Source of the DNA: HGM13006 sp964518645
Lineage (GTDB): Bacteria > Bacillota > Clostridia > Oscillospirales > Oscillospiraceae
DNA length: 6,831 bases
Reading direction: 5' to 3'
Assembly: GCA_964518645.1 (NCBI GenBank)
Contig: CAZFGL010000117.1
Span: 1-6,831, forward strand
Shown: in pieces, positions 1 through 6,289 of the stretch
Position numbering within the stretch: the first letter of the stretch is position 1
Layout of the letters: each line of letters opens with the position of its first letter
Position numbers and translations under genes: made by a program
The notes under the pieces: model-generated
What the model saw: the letters and a program-made list of their open reading frames with translations, nothing else
What the model was told of the DNA's origin: nothing
Databases searched by the model: none

Positions 1-46
1 CCTCCGGGGCGGTTTCACCGCCCCACCTCCCCTTACACAGGGGAGG
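1..46. repeat. End of a probable dispersed intergenic palindromic repeat
   Basis: Two hairpins sit almost back to back. The first has arms 6-13 and 17-24 (GGGGCGGT / ACCGCCCC) with a 3-base loop. The second has arms 26-32 and 40-46 (CCTCCCC / GGGGAGG) with the loop TTACACA. CCTCC at positions 1-5 continues the pattern and suggests that the element is cut by the window edge. On the minus strand it begins AGCCTCCCCTGTGTAAGGGG and runs into a GC-rich hairpin. From memory, this resembles a short palindromic element scattered between genes in many gut Clostridia, with a conserved GTGTAAGG-type core and a variable hairpin. No T run follows either stem closely, so neither looks like a simple terminator. 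No mobility gene is present. Confidence 0.5.
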
Positions 47-111
47 CTCTGGTGCAGCGGAAACGCTTGAATCGTGCGGGTTTACGAAACGTTCCGCAAT
101 GTAACCTGCGC

Positions 112-145
112 AAAAAAATGACCTGCGGAGAACCGTAGGTCATTT
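112..145 (-). terminator. Rho-independent terminator of the FNT channel gene
   Basis: Read on the minus strand, a stem of about 13 base pairs with one A-C mismatch (arms 133-145 and 116-128, loop 129-132) is followed by an unbroken run of T residues (the A run at 112-118 on the plus strand, partly inside the stem). It begins 5 bases after the FNT stop codon. This is the classic stem plus U-tract arrangement, so the FNT transcript is probably monocistronic. Confidence 0.85.
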
Positions 146-150
146 GTCCA

Positions 151-777
151 TTATGCTTTCAGATTTCCAAGCTTCCGGAAGGCGGGAATCAGCAGCCCAC
201 CTGCGGTGTTGCCCAGGGTCATGACCAGAAGATACCCCACAGTTCTGAGGCTCCATGCTCCAGCCACGGTGAAATAGAATATGTTGGCGATGCAGTGCTC
301 AAATCCGGCCATGATAAATACCACCACACCAAAGAAAATGGCCATGTACTTCCCGATCTCGTGGGGGTTGTTTTTATAGTTTTCCACCGCCAGATAGATC
401 AGTATATTGCAGCCCATGGAGAGAATAAAAATGCTGAGCAGGTCGTCTCCCAGCTTTACATCCGCCAGCGCCCGGGCAGCGGTGGCCAGGGCTTCCCCCT
501 GACGTGTGCAGAGGATCAGGGCACCGGCAGCCACAGCACCCACCAGATTTCCCACCCAGATCAGCAGGCATTCCAGCAGATAGGCCGGAGGATTGTCCAG
601 ACTGTAGCACACCCGGCCCGTATAAAGATTCAGCCCCAGAGTACACACAGACAGCAGCCCCACAGAGAAGAGGCATGCGCCCATAAACTTGTTTTCACAG
701 GCCAGGAACACCACACCGCCGATGGAGATGGCGATTCCGGCCAGAATTGCGTCCAGAAATACTTTCAGCTTTTTCAT
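151..777 (-). CDS. Short formate/nitrite transporter (FNT) family channel
   Basis: This is a 208-residue integral membrane protein of the FNT family (FocA, NirC and hydrosulfide-channel relatives), which form pentameric channels for small monovalent anions or their acids. About six hydrophobic segments are visible, roughly at residues 7-26, 32-48, 64-90, 112-132, 142-168 and 178-200. The segment GFEHCIANIF (158-167) matches the family's broken fifth helix and keeps its central His (H161). GNLVG (76-80) and LGNTAGG (188-194) are typical Gly/Asn turns. The usual broken-helix motif of the type ELFTGN is LNLYTGR here (49-55), with Asn in place of Glu. At 208 residues it is shorter than FocA-like proteins of about 260-285 residues, mainly at both ends, and matches a short Firmicute subgroup rather than a broken gene. 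The ATG start is supported by a GGGAGG site 5 bases upstream. Family is secure; substrate (formate, nitrite or hydrosulfide) cannot be decided. Confidence 0.9.
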   Translation of the reverse strand: MKKLKVFLDAILAGIAISIGGVVFLACENKFMGACLFSVGLLSVCTLGLNLYTGRVCYSLDNPPAYLLECLLIWVGNLVGAVAAGALILCTRQGEALATAARALADVKLGDDLLSIFILSMGCNILIYLAVENYKNNPHEIGKYMAIFFGVVVFIMAGFEHCIANIFYFTVAGAWSLRTVGYLLVMTLGNTAGGLLIPAFRKLGNLKA

Positions 778-782
778 AGAAA

Positions 783-788
783 CCTCCC
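783..788 (-). promoter_or_regulatory. Ribosome binding site of the FNT gene
   Basis: GGGAGG on the minus strand lies 5 bases before the ATG at 775-777. It supports this ATG as the start even though the protein is shorter than most FNT channels. Confidence 0.85.
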
Positions 789-808
789 AAACAGAGCCTC
801 ACGGCCGT

Positions 809-914
809 TTTCCCCATTATACAGGGTATTTCCCCATATGGCAATGATATTTCCCGGGAAACTTCACATACGAACCGGGGAAACTTTATAAAAAATTCAC
901 AGAAAGTGGGGAAA
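809..914. promoter_or_regulatory. Array of five TTTCCCC/GGGGAAA motifs, candidate operator
   Basis: The motifs are TTTCCCC at 809-815 and 829-835, the perfect 12-base palindrome TTTCCCGGGAAA at 850-861, and GGGGAAA at 877-883 and 908-914. The two left copies point one way, the two right copies the other, and the palindrome joins both orientations. Steps between equivalent positions are 20, 21, 22 and 31 bases, close to two, two, two and three helical turns, so all sites would face the same side of the DNA. Longer matches extend some copies: TATTTCCC at 827 and 848, GGGAAACTT at 856 and 878, and TATTTCCCC at 827-835 inverted at 908-916. The array overlaps the FNT promoter and ends just before the foldase -35 region. 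I cannot name the regulator. Confidence 0.6.
816..844 (-). promoter_or_regulatory. Sigma-A-type promoter of the FNT gene
   Basis: On the minus strand, TTGCCA (839-844, 5 of 6 matches to TTGACA) and a perfect TATAAT (816-821) are separated by 17 bases. Transcription is predicted to start near 809, giving a leader of about 30 bases. One TTTCCCC motif lies between the -35 and -10 boxes and another covers the expected start point, so a protein bound there should repress this promoter. Confidence 0.8.
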
Positions 915-920
915 TAGGTG

Positions 921-949
921 GAGACTTTTCAGGCCGGGTCTGGTATAAT
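921..949 (+). promoter_or_regulatory. Promoter of the PrsA-like foldase gene
   Basis: A perfect TATAAT (944-949) is preceded by TGG, an extended -10 (TGN) element. The -35 box at 17-base spacing is weak (GAGACT, 921-926, 3 of 6 matches), which is common where an extended -10 is present. Transcription should start near 956, leaving a leader of about 60 bases before the ATG at 1016. The nearest GGGGAAA motif of the operator array (908-914) ends 6 bases before the -35 box. Confidence 0.75.
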
Positions 950-1001
950 GAACTTTGCGTTTTTGCGTAAAACTGGGGCATGGCCCCTTGAATTTGAAAA
1001 G

Positions 1002-1006
1002 AAGGA
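1002..1006 (+). promoter_or_regulatory. Ribosome binding site that decides the foldase start
   Basis: AAGGA lies 9 bases before the ATG at 1016 but only 3 bases before the in-frame GTG at 1010. Normal spacing favours the ATG, so the protein should begin MLCPKCG. Confidence 0.7.
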
Positions 1007-1015
1007 TGTGTGGAT

Positions 1016-2539
1016 ATGCTTTGTCCCAAGTGTGGGGAAGAAATGCCCCAGCAGGAGCAATGCCCCCATTGTGGCGCTGTAATTCCGGAGGAACCGGTTC
1101 AGACCATTCCCGAAGAAGTGACCGAAGCGTCTGTTGAAGAAGAACTGGAAGAAACCGCAGAGATTGAAACCGAAGCAGCCGAGGCAGAGGAAACCGCCAA
1201 GACCGAGGAGGCGCCGGAACTGTCTGAAGAACTTCCCGCTGCCAGTGAAGAAGCCCCGGAGCAGCCCCGGAAGAAGTCCCGGGTGGGAATTCTGCTGGGT
1301 GTGGTCATCGGTCTGCTGGTGGTCGTGGTGGTGTGTCTGAGTCTGGCACTGAAAACCGTGATCGGCGGTGGCTCCCTTCCGAATGTGTCCCAGATGATCA
1401 CTGACTGGAAAACCGAGCGGGCAGATGCCAAGTTTGACCCCAATGCAGTGGCCATCCGGGTAACCGATACCTCCGGTGCTGCCGTGGCAGAGCTGAGCAA
1501 TGAGAAGCTTGCCTTCTATTACTGGAGCGAATATTTCTACTTTGTAAATACCAACAGCTATGTGTTTGACCCCTCCATGCGTCTGGATGAGCAGGTTTAC
1601 AGCTCTGAGACCGATTCCGAGACTGGAACCACCACCGTGACCACATGGCACCAGTATTTCCTTCAGTCCGCCTGCTATTCCATCAACCAGACTGAGGCGC
1701 TGGTGGCCGAGGCAGAGTCCGTGGGCTTCACCATGACCGAGGATTATCAGGCCATGTATGACGAGATCCTGGGCAGTCTTGCAGACAACGCCCTCTCCGC
1801 CGGCTTTACTGACGCAGACGGCAACGGAGACACCCTTGCCTACATTCAGGACTCCTATGGCCCCAACGTGACCATGGAGGGCTTTAAGGATTATCTTTAC
1901 GATTCCTATTACGCTTCCTCCTACTCCGATTCCATCTATCTGGGCTTCGAATATGACGACGATCAGCTCTCCGAGTACTTCGATGCCAACGCAGAGACCT
2001 ATGCGGGATATAACATTGAGAAGCTGGACATTCCCAACGTGAATGTACGCCACATTCTGGTGGAGCCTGAGACCAGCGAGGACGGCACCATCTCTGAGGA
2101 GGCATGGGAGGCCGCTGCGGAAGAGGCAGAGCGGATCTATCAGGAATGGCAGGACGGCGATGCCACCGAGGAGAGCTTCGGCGTTCTGGCAGAGACCTAC
2201 ACCGCCGACCCCGGTTCCAGCAGCACCGGCGGTCTGTACGAAAACGTATATCCGGGTCAGATGGTCACCGCCTTCAACGACTGGTGCTTTGAAGAGGGCC
2301 GTCAGGCCGGGGACACGGCCATTGTAAAGACCGACTTCGGCTATCACATCATGTATTTCTCCTCCTACACCGAGGATTACTACTGGAAGGATGTTGCGGA
2401 GAGCGACCTGCGGTATGAGGATTTCGCCACCCGGCTGGAAGATCTCACCGGCAGATATATCACCTCCGTCACCGAGGAAGAGGATATTCAGTATCCCGAT
2501 GCGGTGAAGCTGATCATGGAGAGCTACAGCGCTCAGTAA
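1016..2539 (+). CDS. Membrane-anchored PrsA-like parvulin peptidyl-prolyl isomerase with N-terminal zinc ribbon
   Basis: This 507-residue protein appears to be an extracytoplasmic folding factor. A zinc ribbon (C3-x2-C6 and C16-x2-C19) is followed by a very Glu-rich, probably disordered linker (about 24-83), a basic PRKKSR stretch and one membrane helix (about 90-112). The positive residues before the helix place the ribbon and acidic linker in the cytoplasm and the rest outside. Residues about 160-340 are a SurA/PrsA-like chaperone region rich in Tyr and acidic residues. The parvulin (PPIC) domain spans about 343-450: RHILVE with H346, EESFGVLAETYTAD, a GG turn at 405-406, and FGYHIM with H444. 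These two His residues are the conserved active-site pair of parvulins. Classical PrsA is a lipoprotein of about 290 residues; here the lipobox is replaced by an internal helix. Likely clients are secreted proteins, perhaps including the neighbouring subtilase. The domain calls are firm; activity and clients are inferred. Confidence 0.88.
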   Translation: MLCPKCGEEMPQQEQCPHCGAVIPEEPVQTIPEEVTEASVEEELEETAEIETEAAEAEETAKTEEAPELSEELPAASEEAPEQPRKKSRVGILLGVVIGLLVVVVVCLSLALKTVIGGGSLPNVSQMITDWKTERADAKFDPNAVAIRVTDTSGAAVAELSNEKLAFYYWSEYFYFVNTNSYVFDPSMRLDEQVYSSETDSETGTTTVTTWHQYFLQSACYSINQTEALVAEAESVGFTMTEDYQAMYDEILGSLADNALSAGFTDADGNGDTLAYIQDSYGPNVTMEGFKDYLYDSYYASSYSDSIYLGFEYDDDQLSEYFDANAETYAGYNIEKLDIPNVNVRHILVEPETSEDGTISEEAWEAAAEEAERIYQEWQDGDATEESFGVLAETYTADPGSSSTGGLYENVYPGQMVTAFNDWCFEEGRQAGDTAIVKTDFGYHIMYFSSYTEDYYWKDVAESDLRYEDFATRLEDLTGRYITSVTEEEDIQYPDAVKLIMESYSAQ

Positions 2540-2546
2540 AAGAAAG

Positions 2547-2580
2547 TCAGGGCAGACAATTGTCTGCCCTGATATTTTTT
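2547..2580 (+). terminator. Shared bidirectional terminator between foldase and subtilase genes
   Basis: A perfect 26-base palindrome (2547-2572) folds into an 11-base-pair stem with an AATT loop. On the plus strand it is followed by TATTTTTT (2573-2580), which ends the foldase transcript. On the minus strand it is followed by CTTTCTTTT, which can end the subtilase transcript. Both tracts overlap coding ends: the plus-strand T run enters the subtilase stop codon, and the minus-strand tract enters the foldase stop. The gap between the two genes is only 39 bases. Confidence 0.9.
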
Positions 2581-5500
2581 ACCCTGTTACGGTGTATTTG
2601 CGCACATTTGTGGCATAGTCAATGGCTGTAACGGTCACATTGCCGGAGGCACCGGAGAGATCCACGGTCAGTGTATGACTTTCCCCGGGGGTGCTGTCGC
2701 TGTAATACTCCGCCCCCAGAGAATTCCCGGTGGCATCGGAGACCTGAAGGGCCGCCAGATAGGCCCCGTCCCGGGCGGTGACGGTGAGTCTGTCCCCCTC
2801 CCGGGCGCAGGAGATCTCCGGCGCTTTGGAATCAATCAGGCAGGGGAACGTCCATTGCAGGGTGGGTTCCTCCCCGTGGAGGGAGGCATATACCTGAATC
2901 GTCAGATTGGTGCCGTCAGGGATCGGATCCCCGATGGAATTGACAGGCGTCCAGTACAGGCTGCTGGAATAGCCCCAGGTACTCTTGTAAACGGATTTTC
3001 CGCAATAGGTTTTGTCCAGAGAGGCGTAAACCTCCCCGGTGTCGCTGTTAAAAATACGATACCGGATCAGCTCTGCGTTCCGCAGTGAGCGGGTGCGCAG
3101 AAGCAGCTGCTGGGCATAGACCATATCGCCGTCAGAGGCCGGGGTGGACAGGGACATGTGCGCCGGGTCGTAGGCCGGTTCTTTGGAAAATGCATTATCC
3201 CCCAGATTGGCAAGGGCGTACTGATAATAGCTGCTTGTGGGATCGTTGCAGTAAAGCTGTGCCCGGTTCACGTCTGTATTGATGTGCAGGAGATTCAGAT
3301 AGCTCTCCCCCATATCCGGATTCATCCGGATGGCATCCTCCGCCGCAGCTGCGTCCCGGAAGTCCATCTGTTCCAGAATGGGTGCCTGCTCCCAGTCCCC
3401 GAAATAGCCGAGGAAGGTGGCATGGACGGCCTCCGCCCCGCTTTCCAGCGTCACATAGCCCTCCACATAGCCCCCGTTGGGGAAGCTGAACCGGAGATAA
3501 TCCTTCGCCTCCTCCGAAAGGGTGATGGTGGCATGGACGGTGGTCTCTGTCTGGCTGAGGCCCAGCGTGACCGGGCCGGACAGGGAAAGGGTGGCATCCA
3601 GAGGGACACTGGTCAGGGTATTGATCATGATGCTGGTCTGCAAGCCGTTAAGCTGGATCGTCTGATCGGTGAACACAGACAGGGTCGGGGTGTAGGTTCT
3701 GGTCAGTGCCTGATCCATGATCCGGTACAGGAGCACCACCAGTTCTGCCCGACTGGTGACCCCCAGCGGGTTCAGAACCAGTTCCGTATCCGAACAGCTG
3801 GTGACGGTGCCGGTCTCGATGGCCCAGCGCCATGCATCCTGTGCATAACCGGCGGTTTCATTTCCGTCCACATAGTCCTCGATCCTGCCACTGCCCCCGG
3901 GCTGCTCCATATACCGGTAGAGCAGGGTGACGATCTGTTCCCGGGTCAGCGGATCCTCCGGGGAGAAATACTCGTCGCCGGTGCCCCGGGTGATCCCCAG
4001 AGCCTCCGCCCAGCAAACCGCATCCAGATAGTACGCCCCCGGTTCAAGATCCCGGAAGGAGGTAACGCCGTCCGTTTCCGGGGCCCCGGCCATCCGATAC
4101 AGGGCAGTCACCGCCTCTGCCCGGGTCAACTGCCGGGTGGGTGAGAACTCATCCCCGCCGGTGCCGTTGAAAATCCCCAGATAGACCATGGCGTCCACCT
4201 CTTTATGGAACCAGTCCACGGTGGAAACGTCGGAAAACAGGTCGGCGGCACAGGTCATATTGGTCAGGAGATTGCTTTTCAGCTCCAGCGTCATCTCATA
4301 AACCCCGGTCTGTCCCGGGTCGTCCCCCAGTTCCTGAAGGGGCTCTTCCAGATATACAGAGGTGGCGATGGCACCGGCTCCGTCTGCAACACCTGCCCCC
4401 TGCTGGCGGACGGAGATGGGTGCGCTGTCTGTACCCAGAATCTGCGCCGTGCTCTGGAGCATATCCTCGGCCATATCTGCCCGCTCTATCCCGTTCAGTC
4501 CGGGACAGGTTTCTTTCAGCCAGGAAAGTACCACCGCCAGCTGTCCCGCCACATAGGGGCTGGCCATGGAGGTGCCGGTGGAGATCCGGTACCGGTCGCT
4601 GCCCTTGGCGGAGGCGGAGAGAATGGAGGTGCCCGGGGCGCTGAGGGTGGGTGCGATGGTCAGATCCGGCGTGGTACCCCAGGAGGATGTGCTGTGGATA
4701 TACCCCCCGCTGTCCGTCAGGGCTTCCCGCTGCCGGTGGGGTGTCAGTGTTCCCGGGGAAGCCCCTGCAAGGGCAGCCCCTGCGGGATAGGAGACCAGAA
4801 TCACGGGAATGGAGGTCTCCGGCAGGTACATGGCGGGGGCGGTACCGTCGGTATTGGTCAGAATCAGGGCAACAGCCCCGGCTTTGGCGGCATTTTCCGC
4901 CTTTTCCCGGATGGACAGGGTACCCCGGGGGAGCACCACCGCTTTCCCGGCCACCTGCTGCTCCGAAAAATCTGCCGCGGTGCCAGTACCGCTGAGCGAA
5001 ACATAGGAAAGAGGCTCCCCACCGAAGAGCTCGGCAAAGGTTCCCTCCATCCCCAGCGGTTCGCTGTAGGGCCACACAGAGCCCCCAGCCTCCAACATGT
5101 AGCCATAACCGGGCGTGCCTGCGGCATTGGCCACGGACAGATTCCCCGTATAAGTGGAGGGAGAGGAAACCACTCCGTAGTCCGTATAATCGGCGGTGAC
5201 AGAGCCCCGGGAGTTGCTGTTTTCGTCGGCCTGAGAGCCGCTGTTTCCTCCGGCGCAGCAGACCATGATTCCCTGATCGTGGAGCTTCTGATAAATGTCT
5301 CCGAACAGTGCAGAATCCAGCGTACGGTCATGGGTAAAGCCGCAGGGGGAACCAAGGGACATGTTGATCACGTCCACCCCCAGAAGATAGGCATCCTCCA
5401 GTGCGGCGAAATAGATGTCCGAAGAGGTGGTGCTGGAACTGTCCTTGAAAATCTTCATAATGGCCAGCTGGGCTCCCGGCGCAGCCCCGGAGAAGGCAAT

Positions 5501-6181
5501 TCCGCCGTCAGAATCCGGCGCATAGCCTGCGGCGATGCCGGCAACGTGGGTGCCGTGGCCGTTCTGATCGGTCACATCCCCGTCCCCGTCTCCGTAATCC
5601 CAGGCAAAGGGGATCTTTGCGGACACATAGGTGCCTGTTGTTTCATCCTGAGGTCCCAGAACACAGTTGCCCAGCACCTCCGGATATTCCGCAAATGCCT
5701 CGTGGGTCAGGTTCAGTCCCGTGTCCAGAATGGCGATCAGGGTGCCCTGACCGATGGCAGAGGCCATGGAGAACGTTTCTGAGGCTTCCGTGTCCTCGTC
5801 GGTGAGCTGTGGAACCTGATAGACGGTGGCCATCCACACGTCCTGCACCCCATCCACCTGACGAAGCTCTTCCAGCTGGCCGTAGGGGACATCCACGGAC
5901 ATGCCGGAAAACAGGGTGGAATACTCATATACCACCTGAAGCTCCGGCACGGCAGCCTCAAGTTCTTCCTTTACATCGTTGTGCTCCTCCGAGAGCAGAC
6001 CGTCTCCGGTCACGGGAACGGCGGTCTCATCCAGCAGCACCATTGCCCGGACGACCTGATCCTGATCGATGGTCTCCGGCAGCTCCAGATCTGTCAGTTC
6101 CGGCAGTGCGGTGGCGGAAACGCTGCTGAAAATCAGGAGAAATACCAGCAGCAGAGAGAGCAATCGGCCTGTACGTTTCAT
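2579..6181 (-). CDS. Secreted S8 subtilase (C5a peptidase/lactocepin-like) with internal SLH domains
   Basis: This 1200-residue secreted serine endopeptidase probably stays on the cell wall. In order: signal peptide (1-25, likely cut after VSATA); I9-like propeptide (about 40-125); S8 catalytic domain (about 143-600) with D153 in ILDTG, H209 in NGHGTHVAG, oxyanion N313 in GGNSG and S538 in GTSMASPYVAG; PA insert (about 385-480); start of a fibronectin-like (Fn3_5) domain (about 608-645); three SLH repeats (about 647-700, 708-760 and 768-826, with LTRAE, LTREQ and TSRAE motifs); a segment resembling the rest of the Fn3_5 domain (about 828-912, with SFPNGGYVEGYV); and beta-rich Ig/Fn-like modules to the end (about 1118-1200 begins IDSKAPEIS). 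There is no LPXTG signal or C-terminal helix, so the SLH repeats are the likely wall anchor. The ATG at 6181 is chosen because AAAGGAGG lies 6 bases upstream and a perfect signal peptide follows. All catalytic residues are intact. Confidence 0.93.
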   Translation of the reverse strand: MKRTGRLLSLLLVFLLIFSSVSATALPELTDLELPETIDQDQVVRAMVLLDETAVPVTGDGLLSEEHNDVKEELEAAVPELQVVYEYSTLFSGMSVDVPYGQLEELRQVDGVQDVWMATVYQVPQLTDEDTEASETFSMASAIGQGTLIAILDTGLNLTHEAFAEYPEVLGNCVLGPQDETTGTYVSAKIPFAWDYGDGDGDVTDQNGHGTHVAGIAAGYAPDSDGGIAFSGAAPGAQLAIMKIFKDSSSTTSSDIYFAALEDAYLLGVDVINMSLGSPCGFTHDRTLDSALFGDIYQKLHDQGIMVCCAGGNSGSQADENSNSRGSVTADYTDYGVVSSPSTYTGNLSVANAAGTPGYGYMLEAGGSVWPYSEPLGMEGTFAELFGGEPLSYVSLSGTGTAADFSEQQVAGKAVVLPRGTLSIREKAENAAKAGAVALILTNTDGTAPAMYLPETSIPVILVSYPAGAALAGASPGTLTPHRQREALTDSGGYIHSTSSWGTTPDLTIAPTLSAPGTSILSASAKGSDRYRISTGTSMASPYVAGQLAVVLSWLKETCPGLNGIERADMAEDMLQSTAQILGTDSAPISVRQQGAGVADGAGAIATSVYLEEPLQELGDDPGQTGVYEMTLELKSNLLTNMTCAADLFSDVSTVDWFHKEVDAMVYLGIFNGTGGDEFSPTRQLTRAEAVTALYRMAGAPETDGVTSFRDLEPGAYYLDAVCWAEALGITRGTGDEYFSPEDPLTREQIVTLLYRYMEQPGGSGRIEDYVDGNETAGYAQDAWRWAIETGTVTSCSDTELVLNPLGVTSRAELVVLLYRIMDQALTRTYTPTLSVFTDQTIQLNGLQTSIMINTLTSVPLDATLSLSGPVTLGLSQTETTVHATITLSEEAKDYLRFSFPNGGYVEGYVTLESGAEAVHATFLGYFGDWEQAPILEQMDFRDAAAAEDAIRMNPDMGESYLNLLHINTDVNRAQLYCNDPTSSYYQYALANLGDNAFSKEPAYDPAHMSLSTPASDGDMVYAQQLLLRTRSLRNAELIRYRIFNSDTGEVYASLDKTYCGKSVYKSTWGYSSSLYWTPVNSIGDPIPDGTNLTIQVYASLHGEEPTLQWTFPCLIDSKAPEISCAREGDRLTVTARDGAYLAALQVSDATGNSLGAEYYSDSTPGESHTLTVDLSGASGNVTVTAIDYATNVRKYTVTG

Positions 6182-6187
6182 AGGCGG

Positions 6188-6195
6188 CCTCCTTT
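6188..6195 (-). promoter_or_regulatory. Ribosome binding site that decides the subtilase start
   Basis: AAAGGAGG on the minus strand, 6 bases before the ATG at 6179-6181, is close to a perfect anti-16S match. It rules out the in-frame GTG at 6206-6208, which lies inside the leader hairpin and would put nine charged residues in front of the signal peptide. Confidence 0.9.
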
Positions 6196-6196
6196 C

Positions 6197-6235
6197 AAAA
6201 AACTCCACCGCCCGGCATCTGCCAGAGCGGTGGAG
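6197..6235 (-). terminator. Terminator hairpin after the symporter gene, inside the subtilase leader
   Basis: On the minus strand, a 9-base-pair stem (CTCCACCGC at 6227-6235 with GCGGTGGAG at 6203-6211) continues after one bulged base into a 5-base-pair inner stem (CTGGC / GCCGG, one G-T pair) with an AGAT loop. TTTTTT follows directly (6197-6202). This is a strong Rho-independent terminator for the symporter transcript. It also lies downstream of the predicted subtilase promoter and only one base upstream of the subtilase Shine-Dalgarno, so it may attenuate subtilase transcription or act as a 5' mRNA-stabilising hairpin. No T run follows on the plus strand. Confidence 0.85.
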
Positions 6236-6253
6236 TGAGATACCTTATTAGAA

Positions 6254-6282
6254 ATTATAGTGGAAATTGTCGAACCCGTCAA
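6254..6282 (-). promoter_or_regulatory. Strong sigma-A-type promoter of the subtilase gene
   Basis: On the minus strand, TTGACG (6277-6282, 5 of 6 matches) and a perfect TATAAT (6254-6259) are separated by exactly 17 bases. The -35 box starts 7 bases after the symporter stop codon. Transcription should begin near 6246, giving a leader of about 65 bases that contains the terminator hairpin. This is the best promoter match in the window. Confidence 0.8.
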
Positions 6283-6289
6283 TGGAGAA

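Noticed and set aside
75..98. Imperfect hairpin TGCGGGTTT / AAAC-GTT-CCGCA downstream of the FNT terminator
   Set aside because: It has nine pairs broken by a three-base bulge, lies beyond a better terminator, and has no T run. I could not separate it from chance or from remnants of the nearby repeat.
975..987. Small hairpin GGGGC-ATG-GCCCC in the foldase leader
   Set aside because: It has five base pairs with a three-base loop and no T run or conserved riboswitch feature. It is too short to claim a regulatory role.
929..2347. Open frame of 472 codons on the minus strand, opposite the foldase gene
   Set aside because: It is antisense to a clear PPIase gene with its own promoter and ribosome site, the translation has no recognisable family, and its start has no convincing Shine-Dalgarno context. 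Low-complexity Gly/Phe/Leu stretches mirror the Glu-rich linker.
3158..4144. Open frame of 328 codons on the plus strand within the subtilase region
   Set aside because: It is antisense to the SLH and Fn-like part of the subtilase and shows no domain, so it is best explained as a reading-frame shadow.
4205..5782. Open frame of 525 codons on the plus strand, opposite the subtilase
   Set aside because: It lies wholly antisense to a protein with intact subtilase catalytic motifs. Its translation is rich in Gly, His, Arg and Pro with no recognisable domain, as expected from the opposite strand of GC-rich coding DNA.
6179..6208. Upstream GTG start for the subtilase giving nine extra residues
   Set aside because: The GTG lies in the terminator stem without a Shine-Dalgarno, and the extra residues would spoil the signal peptide. 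The ATG at 6181 has a near-perfect site 6 bases upstream.
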